NCBI GenBank assembly: GCA_017427985.1
Contig: JAFRRS010000002.1
Span: 62,001 to 126,000, forward strand
DNA length: 64,000 nt
Direction: 5' to 3'
Origin: Bacteroidales bacterium
GTDB taxonomy: Bacteria; Bacteroidota; Bacteroidia; Bacteroidales; F082
How positions within the stretch are numbered: position 1 is the first letter of the stretch; each line of letters opens with the position of its first letter. Positions 9,540 to 19,285 of this stretch are shown here, piece after piece. The notes under the pieces are model-generated. The model did no database searches and was not told the origin of the DNA. It was given only the letters and a program-made list of their open reading frames with translations. Position numbers and translations under genes: made by a program.

Positions 9540-10367
9540 ATGAAAAGAAACCTTTTATTAATAGGTATAATCCTATTCAGTTTCCCTTGTTATTCATGGG
9601 ATTTGTCTGGAATCGCAGGCGGTCGCGGTTCTTCAATGGGCTTTTGCTCTGTGGCTTCAAATGATTTCTGGAGCGTTCACAATAATCCAGCTGGAATGGC
9701 TGATTGGCGAACATTAACTCTCGGATTCTCTTATGAAAACCGGTTCTTCATGAAAGAACTGAGTGTTTACAACACAGCTTGCATTTTGCCAGTAAAATTC
9801 GGCGTTTTCGGAATGTCGTACAACAGATTCGGCTTTGAGAACTACAACGAGAACAAAGTCGGCTTGTCGTATGCACGAGCTTTTGGTCCTCATCTTAAAA
9901 TCGGCTTACAGCTTGATTATCTGATGGTTAATTTCTCTGACAATTACGAAAAACGACGAACGGCGACATTTGAACTGGGAATGCAGTCAAACATAACGGA
10001 CGACCTTTGTTTTGGGGTTTACATTTTCAATCCAACAAACTCCAAAATAAAATCAATTGATAATCAACACATTCCAATTGTATTGAGATTCGGTTTTTCT
10101 TACAAAATAACGAAAGATTTTCTGGCTACAACCGAAGTGGAATATAATAATCAGCGAAAACTTGATTATCGTATCGGATTGGAATACAACACTTTAAACG
10201 ATTTTTACATACGTGTTGGAGTCCGCACCAATCCCGCCACGGCTTGTTTCGGAATCGGATATACATTAAACAGAATCACTGTTGACGTTGGAGCGACAAT
10301 GAACCAATGCTCTGGCGTCTCTTTTCAAAGCAGTCTGATATTCAAAATCAAGGAGGCTGGCTTATGA
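9540..10367 (+). CDS. outer-membrane beta-barrel protein (PorV/PorQ-like)
   Basis: A 275-residue secreted protein with a signal peptide (MKRNLLLIGIILFSFPCYSW) followed by alternating amphipathic strands ending in aromatic residues. The early motif GGRGSSMGFCSVASNDFWSVHNNPAGMA resembles (in its N-P-A-G-M part) PorV/PorQ/FadL-type barrels, where it forms the N-terminal hatch. Its stop overlaps the ATG of the next gene (ATGA), so the two are translationally coupled. It might serve type IX secretion or outer-membrane transport; the exact member is uncertain. Confidence 0.6.
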   Translation: MKRNLLLIGIILFSFPCYSWDLSGIAGGRGSSMGFCSVASNDFWSVHNNPAGMADWRTLTLGFSYENRFFMKELSVYNTACILPVKFGVFGMSYNRFGFENYNENKVGLSYARAFGPHLKIGLQLDYLMVNFSDNYEKRRTATFELGMQSNITDDLCFGVYIFNPTNSKIKSIDNQHIPIVLRFGFSYKITKDFLATTEVEYNNQRKLDYRIGLEYNTLNDFYIRVGVRTNPATACFGIGYTLNRITVDVGATMNQCSGVSFQSSLIFKIKEAGL

Positions 10368-12346
10368 AAAGAATATTGATACCTTTATTAATAATACTTC
10401 CGTTCTCAGTTTTTGCTCAAAACAGCATCTCTGATGAGATTATCATTGATCAGATTGAACGAATGATTGAAAACTCAGATGAAGATGTCGATTTTAACGA
10501 ACTTATCGAGAATTATTGGAGCATCTGTGAGAATAAAATCAACATCAATAATCCCGATGAGTTAAACCAACTGATTGAGTTACATTTAGTTAACATTTTT
10601 ATCATTGAGAAAATAAACTCTTACAGGAAAGATTTCGGCGACCTTATGACTTTCGATGAGCTTCAATTTGTCGAAGGCATCGACGAGATGACGATTGACA
10701 TTCTTAAGCCATTGATTGTCTTTGAGAAATCATCAGAAAAAGAAAAATTCCGAGCAAAAGATCTGTGGAAATATGGCAGGCATCAGAGTATTCTCCAACT
10801 TGAACAATGTCTCAACGAAAAAGCTGGTTACAAAGAGCAGAAATATCTTGGCAGTCCACAAAAAATGCTGTTGAGATACAGTTTCAGTTCTTTGAACAAA
10901 CTCGAATTCGGCTTCGCGTTGGAAAAAGACGCCGGAGAAAAAAACATTCTTGATTTTGCATCTTTCCATTTTCTGATTAAAGATTTGAAATTTGTAAAGA
11001 CTTTGGCTCTTGGCGATTATCAACTCGCATTCGGTCAAGGAGTTACATTGGGTTCAGGCATGGCTTTTGCAGCAAGCGGAGGTTCACTTTTAAGGAAAAA
11101 CAAGAAGATTCGTGCCTCAAAATCAGCAAATGAAACAAGATATTTGCGTGGATTCGCAACCACATTGAATTACAAGAACTTGGAATTAACCTTGTTTTAT
11201 TCAAACAAGAAAGCCGATGCCAATGTCAACGTCTTCGATAGTCTTGGAGAGCCACAAGTCGTTACTGCATTGCAACAAACAGGATTGCATCGAACTTACA
11301 GCGAAATTATTGATAAACATGCAATTACAAAGCAATTGTTTGGTGGAAATGTCAGTTATCGAGGCTCAAATTTTCAGATTGGCTTTACATTACATAAAAC
11401 AGTTTTAAGTTGCAATCTGATTCCTGAGCCGAGACTGTACAACACATTCTATTTTCGTGGCAATTCGCTTGTAAACCAAGGAGTTGATTTCTATTATGTG
11501 TTAAAGAAAATAGCGTTTTATGGTGAAGCGGCAATCAGCGACAACAACGCGCCTGCAGCATTGGTAGGCACAACCATACAACCTGCGGGATATATTGATT
11601 TTACAGTGCTTTATAGATATTATGACAAAGCTTATCACAATTTTTACTGCAACTCATACGCTTCCGGTAGCAGTGCACGCAATGAAAAAGGCTTATATCT
11701 TTCAACATCAATCACTTTCGCGCCAAGATGGCAGTTCATAGCAACTGCCGACTTCCCGCAATCCGACTGGATAAAAACCACGGCATACGCTCCAAGCAGA
11801 ACGCAAGATTATAATCTTCAAATAAACCATCAAATTAACAGTAAATCGCTGTTTTTCATCCAGTTAAGATACAAAGACAAAGAGAAAAACGGCAGTGCCG
11901 AAAACACATATATGAGACATCTTGTCCATGAGCGAAAAACAATGATTCGTTTTCATGTAACCTACCCTGTTGGCAATGGTCTATTATTGAAAAATCGTGT
12001 CGAATATCACACCAACAATTCTTATCTTGTTTACCAAGATATTTTGTATAATCCTGATAATCATCCATTTAGCATCGCTTTTCGATATGCTTTGTTTGAT
12101 AGTCCACAAGGTGCAGTCTATGCATACGAAAACGACATTTTAAACGCTTTTTCAATTGGCGGTTTGTATCATAAAGGCATGAGAATCTATCTGTTAGGAA
12201 AAGTGAAGTTGCGATACGGAATAGCGGTAAATGCGAAAATAGGCTGCACGATTTACAGTGATGTCAATGAGATTGGCAGCGGGCTTGAGAGAATTGAAGG
12301 CAACGTGAAAACGGACGGGAAACTGCAGTTGGTTTGGAAGTTGTAG
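10364..12346 (+). CDS. secreted helix-hairpin-helix plus beta-barrel protein
   Basis: About 660 residues. The start at 10364 (MKRILIPLLIILPFSVFAQ) gives a clean signal peptide, has an AAGGAGG-like ribosome site just upstream and overlaps the preceding stop. The mature N-terminus carries ComEA-like helix-hairpin-helix segments (ININNPDELNQLIELHLVN; LMTFDELQFVEGID). The long remainder is rich in alternating aromatic strands like an outer-membrane barrel. Such Bacteroidetes proteins are often annotated as HhH-containing and have no assigned role. Coupling with the upstream barrel gene suggests a shared envelope function. Confidence 0.6.
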   Translation: MKRILIPLLIILPFSVFAQNSISDEIIIDQIERMIENSDEDVDFNELIENYWSICENKININNPDELNQLIELHLVNIFIIEKINSYRKDFGDLMTFDELQFVEGIDEMTIDILKPLIVFEKSSEKEKFRAKDLWKYGRHQSILQLEQCLNEKAGYKEQKYLGSPQKMLLRYSFSSLNKLEFGFALEKDAGEKNILDFASFHFLIKDLKFVKTLALGDYQLAFGQGVTLGSGMAFAASGGSLLRKNKKIRASKSANETRYLRGFATTLNYKNLELTLFYSNKKADANVNVFDSLGEPQVVTALQQTGLHRTYSEIIDKHAITKQLFGGNVSYRGSNFQIGFTLHKTVLSCNLIPEPRLYNTFYFRGNSLVNQGVDFYYVLKKIAFYGEAAISDNNAPAALVGTTIQPAGYIDFTVLYRYYDKAYHNFYCNSYASGSSARNEKGLYLSTSITFAPRWQFIATADFPQSDWIKTTAYAPSRTQDYNLQINHQINSKSLFFIQLRYKDKEKNGSAENTYMRHLVHERKTMIRFHVTYPVGNGLLLKNRVEYHTNNSYLVYQDILYNPDNHPFSIAFRYALFDSPQGAVYAYENDILNAFSIGGLYHKGMRIYLLGKVKLRYGIAVNAKIGCTIYSDVNEIGSGLERIEGNVKTDGKLQLVWKL

Positions 12347-12387
12347 CGTACCTCCGGCACGCTGTTTGGTCTGGCCGACTCTACAAG

Positions 12388-12415
12388 CCCCACACTGCGC
12401 TACGCTTGTGCGGGG
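12388..12415. terminator. GC-rich hairpin between convergent genes
   Basis: An imperfect inverted repeat (CCCC...GGGG ends with CAC/GTG inside) lies between the converging 12346 and 12444 gene ends. No clear T-run follows on either side, so it is only a candidate bidirectional terminator or a short dispersed palindromic element. Confidence 0.35.
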
Positions 12416-12443
12416 ATACTTAAGTTTCGAATCTTCGACTCGA

Positions 12444-13367
12444 TTAGTAAAGTTTTTGTCTTTTAATAAGATACGCTGTCAGCACTTGGTCGTAAAGTTT
12501 GTTGATGTCCGCTTCGACGTAGTCGATTTGGTATTGATAGCAGTGGCGAAGAAGTTCGTCTTTACGCGCTTTCATGATTTGCTCGTATTTCTCCTTGACT
12601 TCTGTCGGGTTCAGTTTCACGACGTCGCCTGATTCAAGGTCAACGAAACGATATGGACGGTTCTCAAACTCCAGTTTTTGCTCCAGAAGTCCGTCGTGTA
12701 CATGGAATAGCACAACTTCATGCTTGTTATAACGCAAATGCTCTAACGCCGCAAACAAATCGTCATGAGATTCAAGAGTGTCAATCATGTCGCTGAAAAT
12801 GACGACAAGAGAGCGTTTGTGCGTCATCTCTGCAATTTTATGCAAGCAAGCCGTGGCATTGGTTTCTTTTTTCCCGTTTTTGTCGTAAGGCAACAAAAGT
12901 TTCTCCAATTCATTGTAAATCATATTTATATGAACAGGAGCGAGCTTTGCTTCTGTATGAATCGTAATGTCGTCGTCAAACAAATCGAGTCCGACAGCAT
13001 CACGTTGACGGCGCATCAGCTCCATCAAAGCGGCTGCACTGTATACAGAAAACCATAACTTGTTTGGATTTTGATAGTCAAGGTGCTGACGCACAGGGAA
13101 ATACATGCTCGAACTGGTGTCAATTACAAGTTGGCATCGGAGGTTTGTCTCCTCCTCATAACGCTTGACAAATAACTTTTCAGTTCTGCCATAAAGTTTC
13201 CAGTCGATATTGCGGATTGGCTCACCAGTGTTGTAAAGGCGATGTTCCGCAAACTCGACTGAAAACCCATGAAACGGACTCTTGTGAAGCCCAGTGATGA
13301 AACCCTCGACTATCTGCCGAGCGTGGAATTCAAGACTCCCAAGAGGTGCGATATTGCTTTTATCCAA
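12444..13367 (-). CDS. DUF58 domain protein
   Basis: A 307-residue cytosolic DUF58 protein. The family signature region includes HRLYNTGEPIRNIDWKLYGR, followed by a vWA-like part with DTSSSMYFP (MIDAS-like). DUF58 proteins normally sit with MoxR AAA+ ATPases and vWA membrane proteins in aerotolerance-type operons. Here the adjacent gene is trxA, whose stop abuts this ATG with no gap, and no MoxR gene is visible in the window. The family call is firm and the role is unknown. Confidence 0.85.
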   Translation of the reverse strand: MDKSNIAPLGSLEFHARQIVEGFITGLHKSPFHGFSVEFAEHRLYNTGEPIRNIDWKLYGRTEKLFVKRYEEETNLRCQLVIDTSSSMYFPVRQHLDYQNPNKLWFSVYSAAALMELMRRQRDAVGLDLFDDDITIHTEAKLAPVHINMIYNELEKLLLPYDKNGKKETNATACLHKIAEMTHKRSLVVIFSDMIDTLESHDDLFAALEHLRYNKHEVVLFHVHDGLLEQKLEFENRPYRFVDLESGDVVKLNPTEVKEKYEQIMKARKDELLRHCYQYQIDYVEADINKLYDQVLTAYLIKRQKLY

Positions 13368-13685
13368 TTAAATAAACTTTTTCAGTTTCTCCTCAAACAC
13401 TGCTTTTGGAGCGCCACCGACATGTTTCTCAACGACTTCGCCGTTTTTGAAAAAGAGAACAGTAGGGACGTTTCTGATTCCGAACTGAGCTGCAAGAGCG
13501 CCACATTCGTCAACGTCAGCCTTCACGACCTTTGCCTTGCCCGCATATTCGTCTGCCAACTGATCCATATAAGGAGCAATCATGCGGCACGGACCGCACC
13601 ATGTTGCGCCAAAGTCAACCATTACAGGGATTTCCGATTTCAAAACTTCAGCTTCGAAGTTCTGTTCTGTTATTTGCATTGCCAT
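13368..13685 (-). CDS. trxA: thioredoxin
   Basis: A 105-residue cytosolic thioredoxin with the active site WCGPC at residues 29-33, the conserved cis-Pro in RNVPTVLFF and the C-terminal VGGAPKAVFEEKL helix. It is a general disulfide reductase. It sits between dnaE (46 bp upstream) and DUF58 (0 bp downstream) on the minus strand. A candidate -7 box TATCTTTG (complement of 13723-13730) overlaps the end of dnaE. Confidence 0.95.
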   Translation of the reverse strand: MAMQITEQNFEAEVLKSEIPVMVDFGATWCGPCRMIAPYMDQLADEYAGKAKVVKADVDECGALAAQFGIRNVPTVLFFKNGEVVEKHVGGAPKAVFEEKLKKFI

Positions 13686-13731
13686 AGCTTTAAATTTTTA
13701 TGTTAATAATATTTTCCGTTTGCAAAGATAA

Positions 13732-16700
13732 TTATTTTTTCAACAAATCGTATTCAACTAAATCACTAAATTGATTTAATTTTTTGAAAACCGCTTCGGC
13801 GTTGATTTTTCCCTTCTCAGGATGCGTTGAGCAAGTCATGTTGTGTTCCTTGTCAACAAGAAGAATCGAATACGGCTGATTTCCAGTGTTTTCCTTAATG
13901 ATATCAATGATTGCCTTCACATTTTCGCTGTTCAACTTATTGATATCCAAAACGAATTTCGCCTCACGCTTAGATTTCTCAAAAACATTTTCAAGCAATG
14001 TAACTTCCAAGACTTTCAATTCATTCGGACGTTTCTTGTCATCAGGCAAATCCCTATTATAATAAGGCTCCTGAACTATTCCGGTAATCATCAGCGGAGT
14101 TCCGACAATAAACAAATGTTTGAACTTCATATATGTTTCACCAAACAATGCAAAGTCATAGCTACCCGTCTGATCTTCAATGGAATACTTTCCAAATGGC
14201 TTGCCTGTCTTGGTAGTCATCTCTGCCGAAACCGTGACAATTCCAGCAATATGGATTGTTGTTCCTTTCTTAGTGTCAATGACATTTTGCAGATTCTCCA
14301 GTTTTGTGTCGATGAAGTATCTGATCGTATATTCATAAGCATCAAGCGGATGCGAACTCAGATAGAAACCAATCGCTTCCTTTTCCTCATCAAGCATCTT
14401 AATATTCGACCAGTGCTCGCAATCAGGGATGTCAAGTTTGAACAAATCCTCGCCACCGGCAGCTTCAAGTTCGCCGAAGAGGTCAATCTGAGCATTGTTT
14501 TTACGTTCGTTGCTTGCGTTGACCTGTTTTATGGATTTCTCGATAAAATTCATCTTATCGCCAGGAGCGATATAGAAATATGCCGCACGATGCAACTCGG
14601 TAAAATCGCTGAAAGCGCCAGCTCTTGCTAACTGTTCCAACACTTTTCTGTTGAGGTTCTTCGCTCCCACCCTCGTCATGAAATCGGCAAAACTGTTGTA
14701 ACGACCATTCGCCTCCCGCTCGTCTTTGATGGTGTCGGCTACCTCGCCAATGCCTTTGATACCTCCAAATCCATAGTAGATGTTACCGTTTTCATCAACA
14801 GTAAACTTATATTCCGATTTATTGACATTCGGCGGCAGCACATTGATTTTCATTCGTTTGCACTCATCAAGCATAAAGACAACCTCTTCAGCATCACGGA
14901 TACTCGAATTCAAAACAGCAGCCATAAACTCAGCCGGATAATGAGCCTTCAGATATGCTGTCTGGTAAGCTACCCATGAATAGCAAGTAGCATGCGATTT
15001 GTTGAAGGCATACGAAGCAAATTTCTCCCAATCCGTCCATATTTTTTCAAGAATTGTCGGGTCATGACCGAGCTCCTGACCTTGCTTCATGAATTTGTCC
15101 TTGAGCTCCATCATCTTAGCTATCTGCTTCTTACCCATTGCTTTACGCAAAGTATCAGACTCGCCGCGGGTGAAATTCGCAAGCTGTCTCGACAGAAGCA
15201 TCACCTGCTCCTGATACACCGTCACGCCGTATGTATCTTTGAGATATTTCTCCATCTCCGGGAAGTCGTACTCAATTGGCTCCCTACCCTGCTTACGCGC
15301 GATAAATTTTGGAATGTAATCCATCGGACCCGGACGATAGAGGGCGTTCATAGCGATAAGGTCTTCAAACACTGTAGGTTGCAGCTCTTTCAGATACTTC
15401 TGCATTCCCGCCGATTCGAACTGGAACGTACCTATGGTATTGCCCGAGCTGAACAATTCAAAAGTCTCCTTGTCGTCAATCGGAATATGGTCTATGTCAA
15501 GGTCGATGCCATGAGTCTTCTTGATATTTGCCAGAGCGTCCTTAATCTGCGTCAAAGTTTTAAGACCCAAAAAGTCCATCTTGATGAGACCGACGTTCTC
15601 AACAACATGTCCATCATATTGAGTAACAAGCACATCCTCTCCTGTATCTTTATCTTTGATGGTACAAACAGGCGCAAATTTTGTGAGGTCGTCAGCACCG
15701 ATGATAACGCCGCAAGCATGGATGCCAATCTGACGATTTGTGTCCTCGAGTTCGCTCGCATAAGTCAGCATAGACGAGACATTTTCATCGTCGCCGTTGA
15801 GCATTTCTTTGAGCTCAGGGACGTATTTGTAGCAGTTTTTGAGGTTGACCTTTGGCGACTTACCTTTTTCATCCTTGATGTTATCCGGAAAACTCCTGTC
15901 GGGAATGTAACTCTTGATTGTTGCGACTTCCGGAAGCGGAATCTTCTGCACACGACTCACATCCTGGATAGCTGATTTCGCTGCCATCGTGCCGTAGGTG
16001 ATGATATGCGCGACCTTTTCCTTGCCATATTTTTGAGTAATCCAATCTAAAACCTTTCCACGACCATCGTCATCGAAGTCGACATCGATATCAGGCAATG
16101 AGATACGGTCAGGATTGAGGAAACGCTCGAAAAGTAAATCGTACTTCAGAGGGTCTACATCAGTGATTTTCAAGCAGTAAGCCACAACGGAACCTGCCGC
16201 CGAGCCACGTCCAGGACCGACAGAGACACCCAGTTCCTCACGAGCGCCACGGATATAATCGGCAACAATGAGGAAGTATCCCGGGAATCCCATCGATTTC
16301 ATGGTGTGAAGCTCGAAGTTGATACGTTCTTTCTGCTCGTCGGTGAGGTTGTCGCCGTAACGCATCTTAGCGCCTTCCCAAGCCAGTTTTGCAAGGTAAT
16401 CCGCCTCAAGTTTAATACGGTACAGCTTCTCATAGCCGCCCATTTTCTTGATTTTCTTCTCGCCCGCCTCGCGGTCCATCACCTCGTTGCCGTGCTCGTC
16501 GCAAGTAAACTCCTTATATAAATCCTCTTCCGTGAATTTCTTCTTGTAATCTTCAACCGTTCCGAACTCTTTCGGGATGTCGAACTCCGGCATTATCGGG
16601 TCGGAATTAATGGAATAAGTCTCCACCTTGTCGGCGATTTCCATAGTATTTGCAAGAGCTTCCGGAATATCCGAGAAAATCTTATACATCTCTTCCGGCG

Positions 16701-18327
16701 TCTTCAGCCACTCCTGCTTGGTGTAGTGCATACGCGTCGGGTCGTCGAGGTCTTTGCCGGTGCTCAAACAGATGAGTCGGTCGTGAGCCTCGCCATGTTC
16801 CTCTTCCACAAAATGCGCGTCGTTGGTGCAGATAATCTTAGTGTTGGTCTTTTTTGCCAACTCCAAAATCACCTTGTTAACTTCCACCTGACGGGCGTAA
16901 ACTTCTGTGTCTCCTCCAGGCTTGTCGGTCTTATGTCGTTGTAATTCAAGGTAATAATCGTCACCAAACAATGACTTAAACCACATTATCGTCTCCTCTG
17001 CGCCTTTGATGTCGCCGTTCATGATTTTCTGCGGCACCTCGCCACCAAGACAAGCCGAACTCGCAATAATTCCCTCATGATATTTCTCCAAAAGAGAATG
17101 GTCAATACGCGGATTATAGTAGAAACCGTCAGTATATGCTATGGATGCGAGTTTACAAAGGTTTTTGTAGCCTGTTTTGTTTTTCGCCAACAAGATAAGA
17201 TGCCAGCCGCGGTCAACACGACCGTCACGCTTTGCAATATTAACTGGAGCGCAGTAGGCTTCAGTACCGAAAATCGGCTTGAAAAACCGCCCTTTCAGCT
17301 TCTCAATCTCTTGATTCGCAGCGGCTTTCTCCTCTTCCGTCGCATCTTCTTTCTTTAAAATCGCCTCCTGCTCCTTTATCTTATCCTTAACTTTACCATT
17401 GACCTTGTCGGAATAATCAGCCAACTCCTTGATTCCAAACATGTTACCATGGTCAGTGAGAGCCATCGAATACATTCCGTATTTCAGACATTTGTCAACC
17501 AAATCCGGAATCTTCGACATTCCGTCAAGGATGGAAAAATGCGAGTGGACGTGCAAGTGCGTAAACTTGATTTCATCAGCATTTACTAGCGTTTCAAGCT
17601 TTTTATCTTCCACTTTCTCAATCTCTTCAGGCTGTTTTTTCTCATAATTCGGCTGAATCACTATACCGGCAGCCTTCATCACATCAGGATTCGCATCACG
17701 GAACTTTTTGAAAAACTCCTCTCCTTCGGGAATATCAGTATTATCAAGCACTCCAAGACGAACGCATTCCAAAAACACACGCGCAGTAGCTTCAACATCC
17801 GCGCAGGCGTTATGAGCCGAACTGAAATCTTCGCCAAACAGAAGTTTATGGAAATCAATCAGTTTCGGGAACTTATATCGGTTCGGTCCATGCGTTCCGC
17901 CAGGGAATTTGCAGAATTCAGCGGTCTTTTCAGTACATGTGTCGACAACTTTCCAGTTCGGCAGCGGATTCTCCCCACGGTCGCGTAAAAACTCGCATCC
18001 GACTACGCTCAAATCGAAGTTAATGTTATGACCTACAAGGTATTTGGCCTTCTTTGCCGCTTCGAGAAACATGTTCAGGACATCGGTAAGCGACTCGCCA
18101 TGCTCGGTGGCATATTCGGTAGAGATCCCATGCACCATCTGGGCGTTGATAGGAATCACGAAACCTTCAGGTCGCACTATATGGTTCTGAGCCTCAACGA
18201 AATTGCCGAGTTCGTCGTGCAGCTGCCATGCTATCTGGACCATTCGCGGCCAGTTTTCAAAGTTTGTCAGCGGAGCGTTTTTCAGTAGTGGCAAGCCTGT
18301 CGTTTCGGTGTCGAATATCAGAAACAT
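13732..18327 (-). CDS. dnaE: DNA polymerase III alpha subunit with fused N-terminal exonuclease
   Basis: The replicative polymerase, 1531 residues, about 270 longer than usual DnaE. Residues 1-190 form a DEDDh proofreading exonuclease: FDTETTG at 5-11, NINFDLS, and SSAHNACADVEATA with His/Asp. A linker leads to the PHP domain (FTHLHVHSHFSILDG; LTDHGNM). The palm carries the catalytic Asp cluster PDIDVDFDDDGR (near residue 745) and IKMDFLGLKTL. Next come the fingers (YRPGPMDYIPKFIARK, FNKSHATCYSW), tandem HhH and a C-terminal OB-fold (THIAGIVTVSAEMTTKTGK). The exonuclease-DnaE fusion puts proofreading on the same chain. A -7-like box lies upstream at 18460-18467. Confidence 0.95.
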   Translation of the reverse strand: MFLIFDTETTGLPLLKNAPLTNFENWPRMVQIAWQLHDELGNFVEAQNHIVRPEGFVIPINAQMVHGISTEYATEHGESLTDVLNMFLEAAKKAKYLVGHNINFDLSVVGCEFLRDRGENPLPNWKVVDTCTEKTAEFCKFPGGTHGPNRYKFPKLIDFHKLLFGEDFSSAHNACADVEATARVFLECVRLGVLDNTDIPEGEEFFKKFRDANPDVMKAAGIVIQPNYEKKQPEEIEKVEDKKLETLVNADEIKFTHLHVHSHFSILDGMSKIPDLVDKCLKYGMYSMALTDHGNMFGIKELADYSDKVNGKVKDKIKEQEAILKKEDATEEEKAAANQEIEKLKGRFFKPIFGTEAYCAPVNIAKRDGRVDRGWHLILLAKNKTGYKNLCKLASIAYTDGFYYNPRIDHSLLEKYHEGIIASSACLGGEVPQKIMNGDIKGAEETIMWFKSLFGDDYYLELQRHKTDKPGGDTEVYARQVEVNKVILELAKKTNTKIICTNDAHFVEEEHGEAHDRLICLSTGKDLDDPTRMHYTKQEWLKTPEEMYKIFSDIPEALANTMEIADKVETYSINSDPIMPEFDIPKEFGTVEDYKKKFTEEDLYKEFTCDEHGNEVMDREAGEKKIKKMGGYEKLYRIKLEADYLAKLAWEGAKMRYGDNLTDEQKERINFELHTMKSMGFPGYFLIVADYIRGAREELGVSVGPGRGSAAGSVVAYCLKITDVDPLKYDLLFERFLNPDRISLPDIDVDFDDDGRGKVLDWITQKYGKEKVAHIITYGTMAAKSAIQDVSRVQKIPLPEVATIKSYIPDRSFPDNIKDEKGKSPKVNLKNCYKYVPELKEMLNGDDENVSSMLTYASELEDTNRQIGIHACGVIIGADDLTKFAPVCTIKDKDTGEDVLVTQYDGHVVENVGLIKMDFLGLKTLTQIKDALANIKKTHGIDLDIDHIPIDDKETFELFSSGNTIGTFQFESAGMQKYLKELQPTVFEDLIAMNALYRPGPMDYIPKFIARKQGREPIEYDFPEMEKYLKDTYGVTVYQEQVMLLSRQLANFTRGESDTLRKAMGKKQIAKMMELKDKFMKQGQELGHDPTILEKIWTDWEKFASYAFNKSHATCYSWVAYQTAYLKAHYPAEFMAAVLNSSIRDAEEVVFMLDECKRMKINVLPPNVNKSEYKFTVDENGNIYYGFGGIKGIGEVADTIKDEREANGRYNSFADFMTRVGAKNLNRKVLEQLARAGAFSDFTELHRAAYFYIAPGDKMNFIEKSIKQVNASNERKNNAQIDLFGELEAAGGEDLFKLDIPDCEHWSNIKMLDEEKEAIGFYLSSHPLDAYEYTIRYFIDTKLENLQNVIDTKKGTTIHIAGIVTVSAEMTTKTGKPFGKYSIEDQTGSYDFALFGETYMKFKHLFIVGTPLMITGIVQEPYYNRDLPDDKKRPNELKVLEVTLLENVFEKSKREAKFVLDINKLNSENVKAIIDIIKENTGNQPYSILLVDKEHNMTCSTHPEKGKINAEAVFKKLNQFSDLVEYDLLKK

Positions 18328-18339
18328 ATTTTTATTTTT

Positions 18340-18374
18340 AGAAGACAGAAGACAGGAGACAGAAGTCAGAATTT
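18340..18374 (+). repeat. five tandem heptanucleotide units
   Basis: Exactly five 7-bp units in register, of the types AGAAGAC (twice), AGGAGAC, AGAAGTC and AGAATTT, just upstream of the dnaE start. The same unit types recur at 44157-44191, and related AGTTnAn heptads at 35626-35684. Confidence 0.7.
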
Positions 18375-18459
18375 ACTTGACCAATATCAAGAGCCTTTCG
18401 TCTTAATTTTACAATTAAATATTGATTTTCAAGGGTATTTTTGCGATGAAATCAATTTT

Positions 18460-18467
18460 CAAAGATA
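18460..18467 (-). promoter_or_regulatory. candidate -7 box of dnaE
   Basis: On the minus strand this reads TATCTTTG, the preferred Bacteroidetes -7 sequence, 133 bp before the dnaE ATG. No TTG is present 19-21 nt upstream, so support is partial. The rest of 18375-18554 is AT-rich with no recognised gene. Confidence 0.35.
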
Positions 18468-18554
18468 AGGATTTTTTGTGAAATTTGTCATTATTTTTGA
18501 AAATTTTTAAATGGTTTGAAAATCAGAGATTTATGAAATATTTTTATGAAAATG

Positions 18555-18584
18555 TTGATGATGTTGAAAATTTTTGTACTTTTG
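18555..18584 (+). promoter_or_regulatory. rpsP promoter (-33 TTG / -7 TACTTTTG)
   Basis: TTG at 18555-18557, a 19-nt spacer, then TACTTTTG at 18577-18584. This is a full match to the Bacteroidetes promoter, 62 bp upstream of the rpsP ATG. Confidence 0.65.
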
Positions 18585-18590
18585 CAGCCG

Positions 18591-18609
18591 CAAACCTCGG
18601 GTAGGTTTG
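18591..18609 (+). promoter_or_regulatory. hairpin in the rpsP leader
   Basis: CAAACCT (18591-18597) and AGGTTTG (18603-18609) form a perfect 7-bp stem with a 5-nt loop. It starts a few bases after the predicted transcription start and before the rpsP ATG. There is no T-run, so it is more likely a leader structure (stability or autoregulation) than a terminator. The function is inferred only from position. Confidence 0.45.
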
Positions 18610-18646
18610 AGTTAACTAATTATAAATCAATTAAAAAAGTAGTTTT

Positions 18647-19195
18647 ATGCCAGCAAAAATCAGATTACAGAGACATGGTAAAAAGGGTCAGCCTTTCTAT
18701 CACATTGTAATTGCAGACGGTCGCGCACCTCGTGATGGTAGATTTATTGAAAAAATCGGAACTTACAATCCTGTAACAGTTCCAGCTGAGATCAATTTGA
18801 ATTTTGACAAAGCTCTTGATTGGTTAAACAAGGGTGCTCAGCCAACCGACACAGTCCGTTCAATCCTTTCAAAGAAGGGTGTCATGCTCAAGAAGCACCT
18901 CATGATTGGTGTTCAGAAGGGCGCTATGACAGCTGAACAGGCAGAAGTCAAATTCCAGACATGGATGAAAGAAAAAGAAGCCAAGTTAGCTAACGAAATC
19001 AAGGCAAAAGCTGAGAAGAGCAGAGCTGACCACAAGGCTAGAATCGAAGCAGAAAGCAAGGTGAACGCAGCACGTGCAGAAGCTATCGCCAAGAAACAGG
19101 CTGAAGCAGCAGCCGCGGCAGCAGCTGAAAACGCAGAGGAAGCCCCTGCAGAAGAGGCTCCGGCAGCAGAGGAAACTCCAGCTACAGAAGCTTAA
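18647..19195 (+). CDS. rpsP: 30S ribosomal protein S16 with Ala/Glu-rich tail
   Basis: Ribosomal protein S16, a 30S assembly protein. The first 80 or so residues are canonical ([34 protein letters not shown]). The product is 182 residues, roughly twice the E. coli length. The extra C-terminal half is a charged helical stretch ending in an Ala/Glu/Pro-rich low-complexity tail ([13 protein letters not shown]). Extended S16 proteins occur in Bacteroidetes. It has its own promoter and leader hairpin and is followed by an intrinsic terminator. Confidence 0.97.
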   Translation: MPAKIRLQRHGKKGQPFYHIVIADGRAPRDGRFIEKIGTYNPVTVPAEINLNFDKALDWLNKGAQPTDTVRSILSKKGVMLKKHLMIGVQKGAMTAEQAEVKFQTWMKEKEAKLANEIKAKAEKSRADHKARIEAESKVNAARAEAIAKKQAEAAAAAAAENAEEAPAEEAPAAEETPATEA

Positions 19196-19225
19196 TTGTT
19201 TCGAAAGATTCAAAAACAACAAAAG

Positions 19226-19250
19226 GACGTCGAATTTCGGCGTCTTTTTT
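19226..19250 (+). terminator. intrinsic terminator of rpsP
   Basis: GACGTCG and CGGCGTC pair over 7 bp (one G-U) around a 5-nt loop and run into six Ts. It lies 31 bp after the rpsP stop. Confidence 0.8.
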
Positions 19251-19285
19251 ATTTTACTCTCTCGCAGATATCGCAGATAAATTCT

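Noticed and set aside
14992..15975. 327-codon frame antisense to dnaE
   Set aside because: A by-product of codon use in dnaE; no recognisable domain.
18340..18374. Heptad arrays as a CRISPR or phase-variable coding repeat
   Set aside because: Units are 7 bp without spacers and lie outside coding regions.
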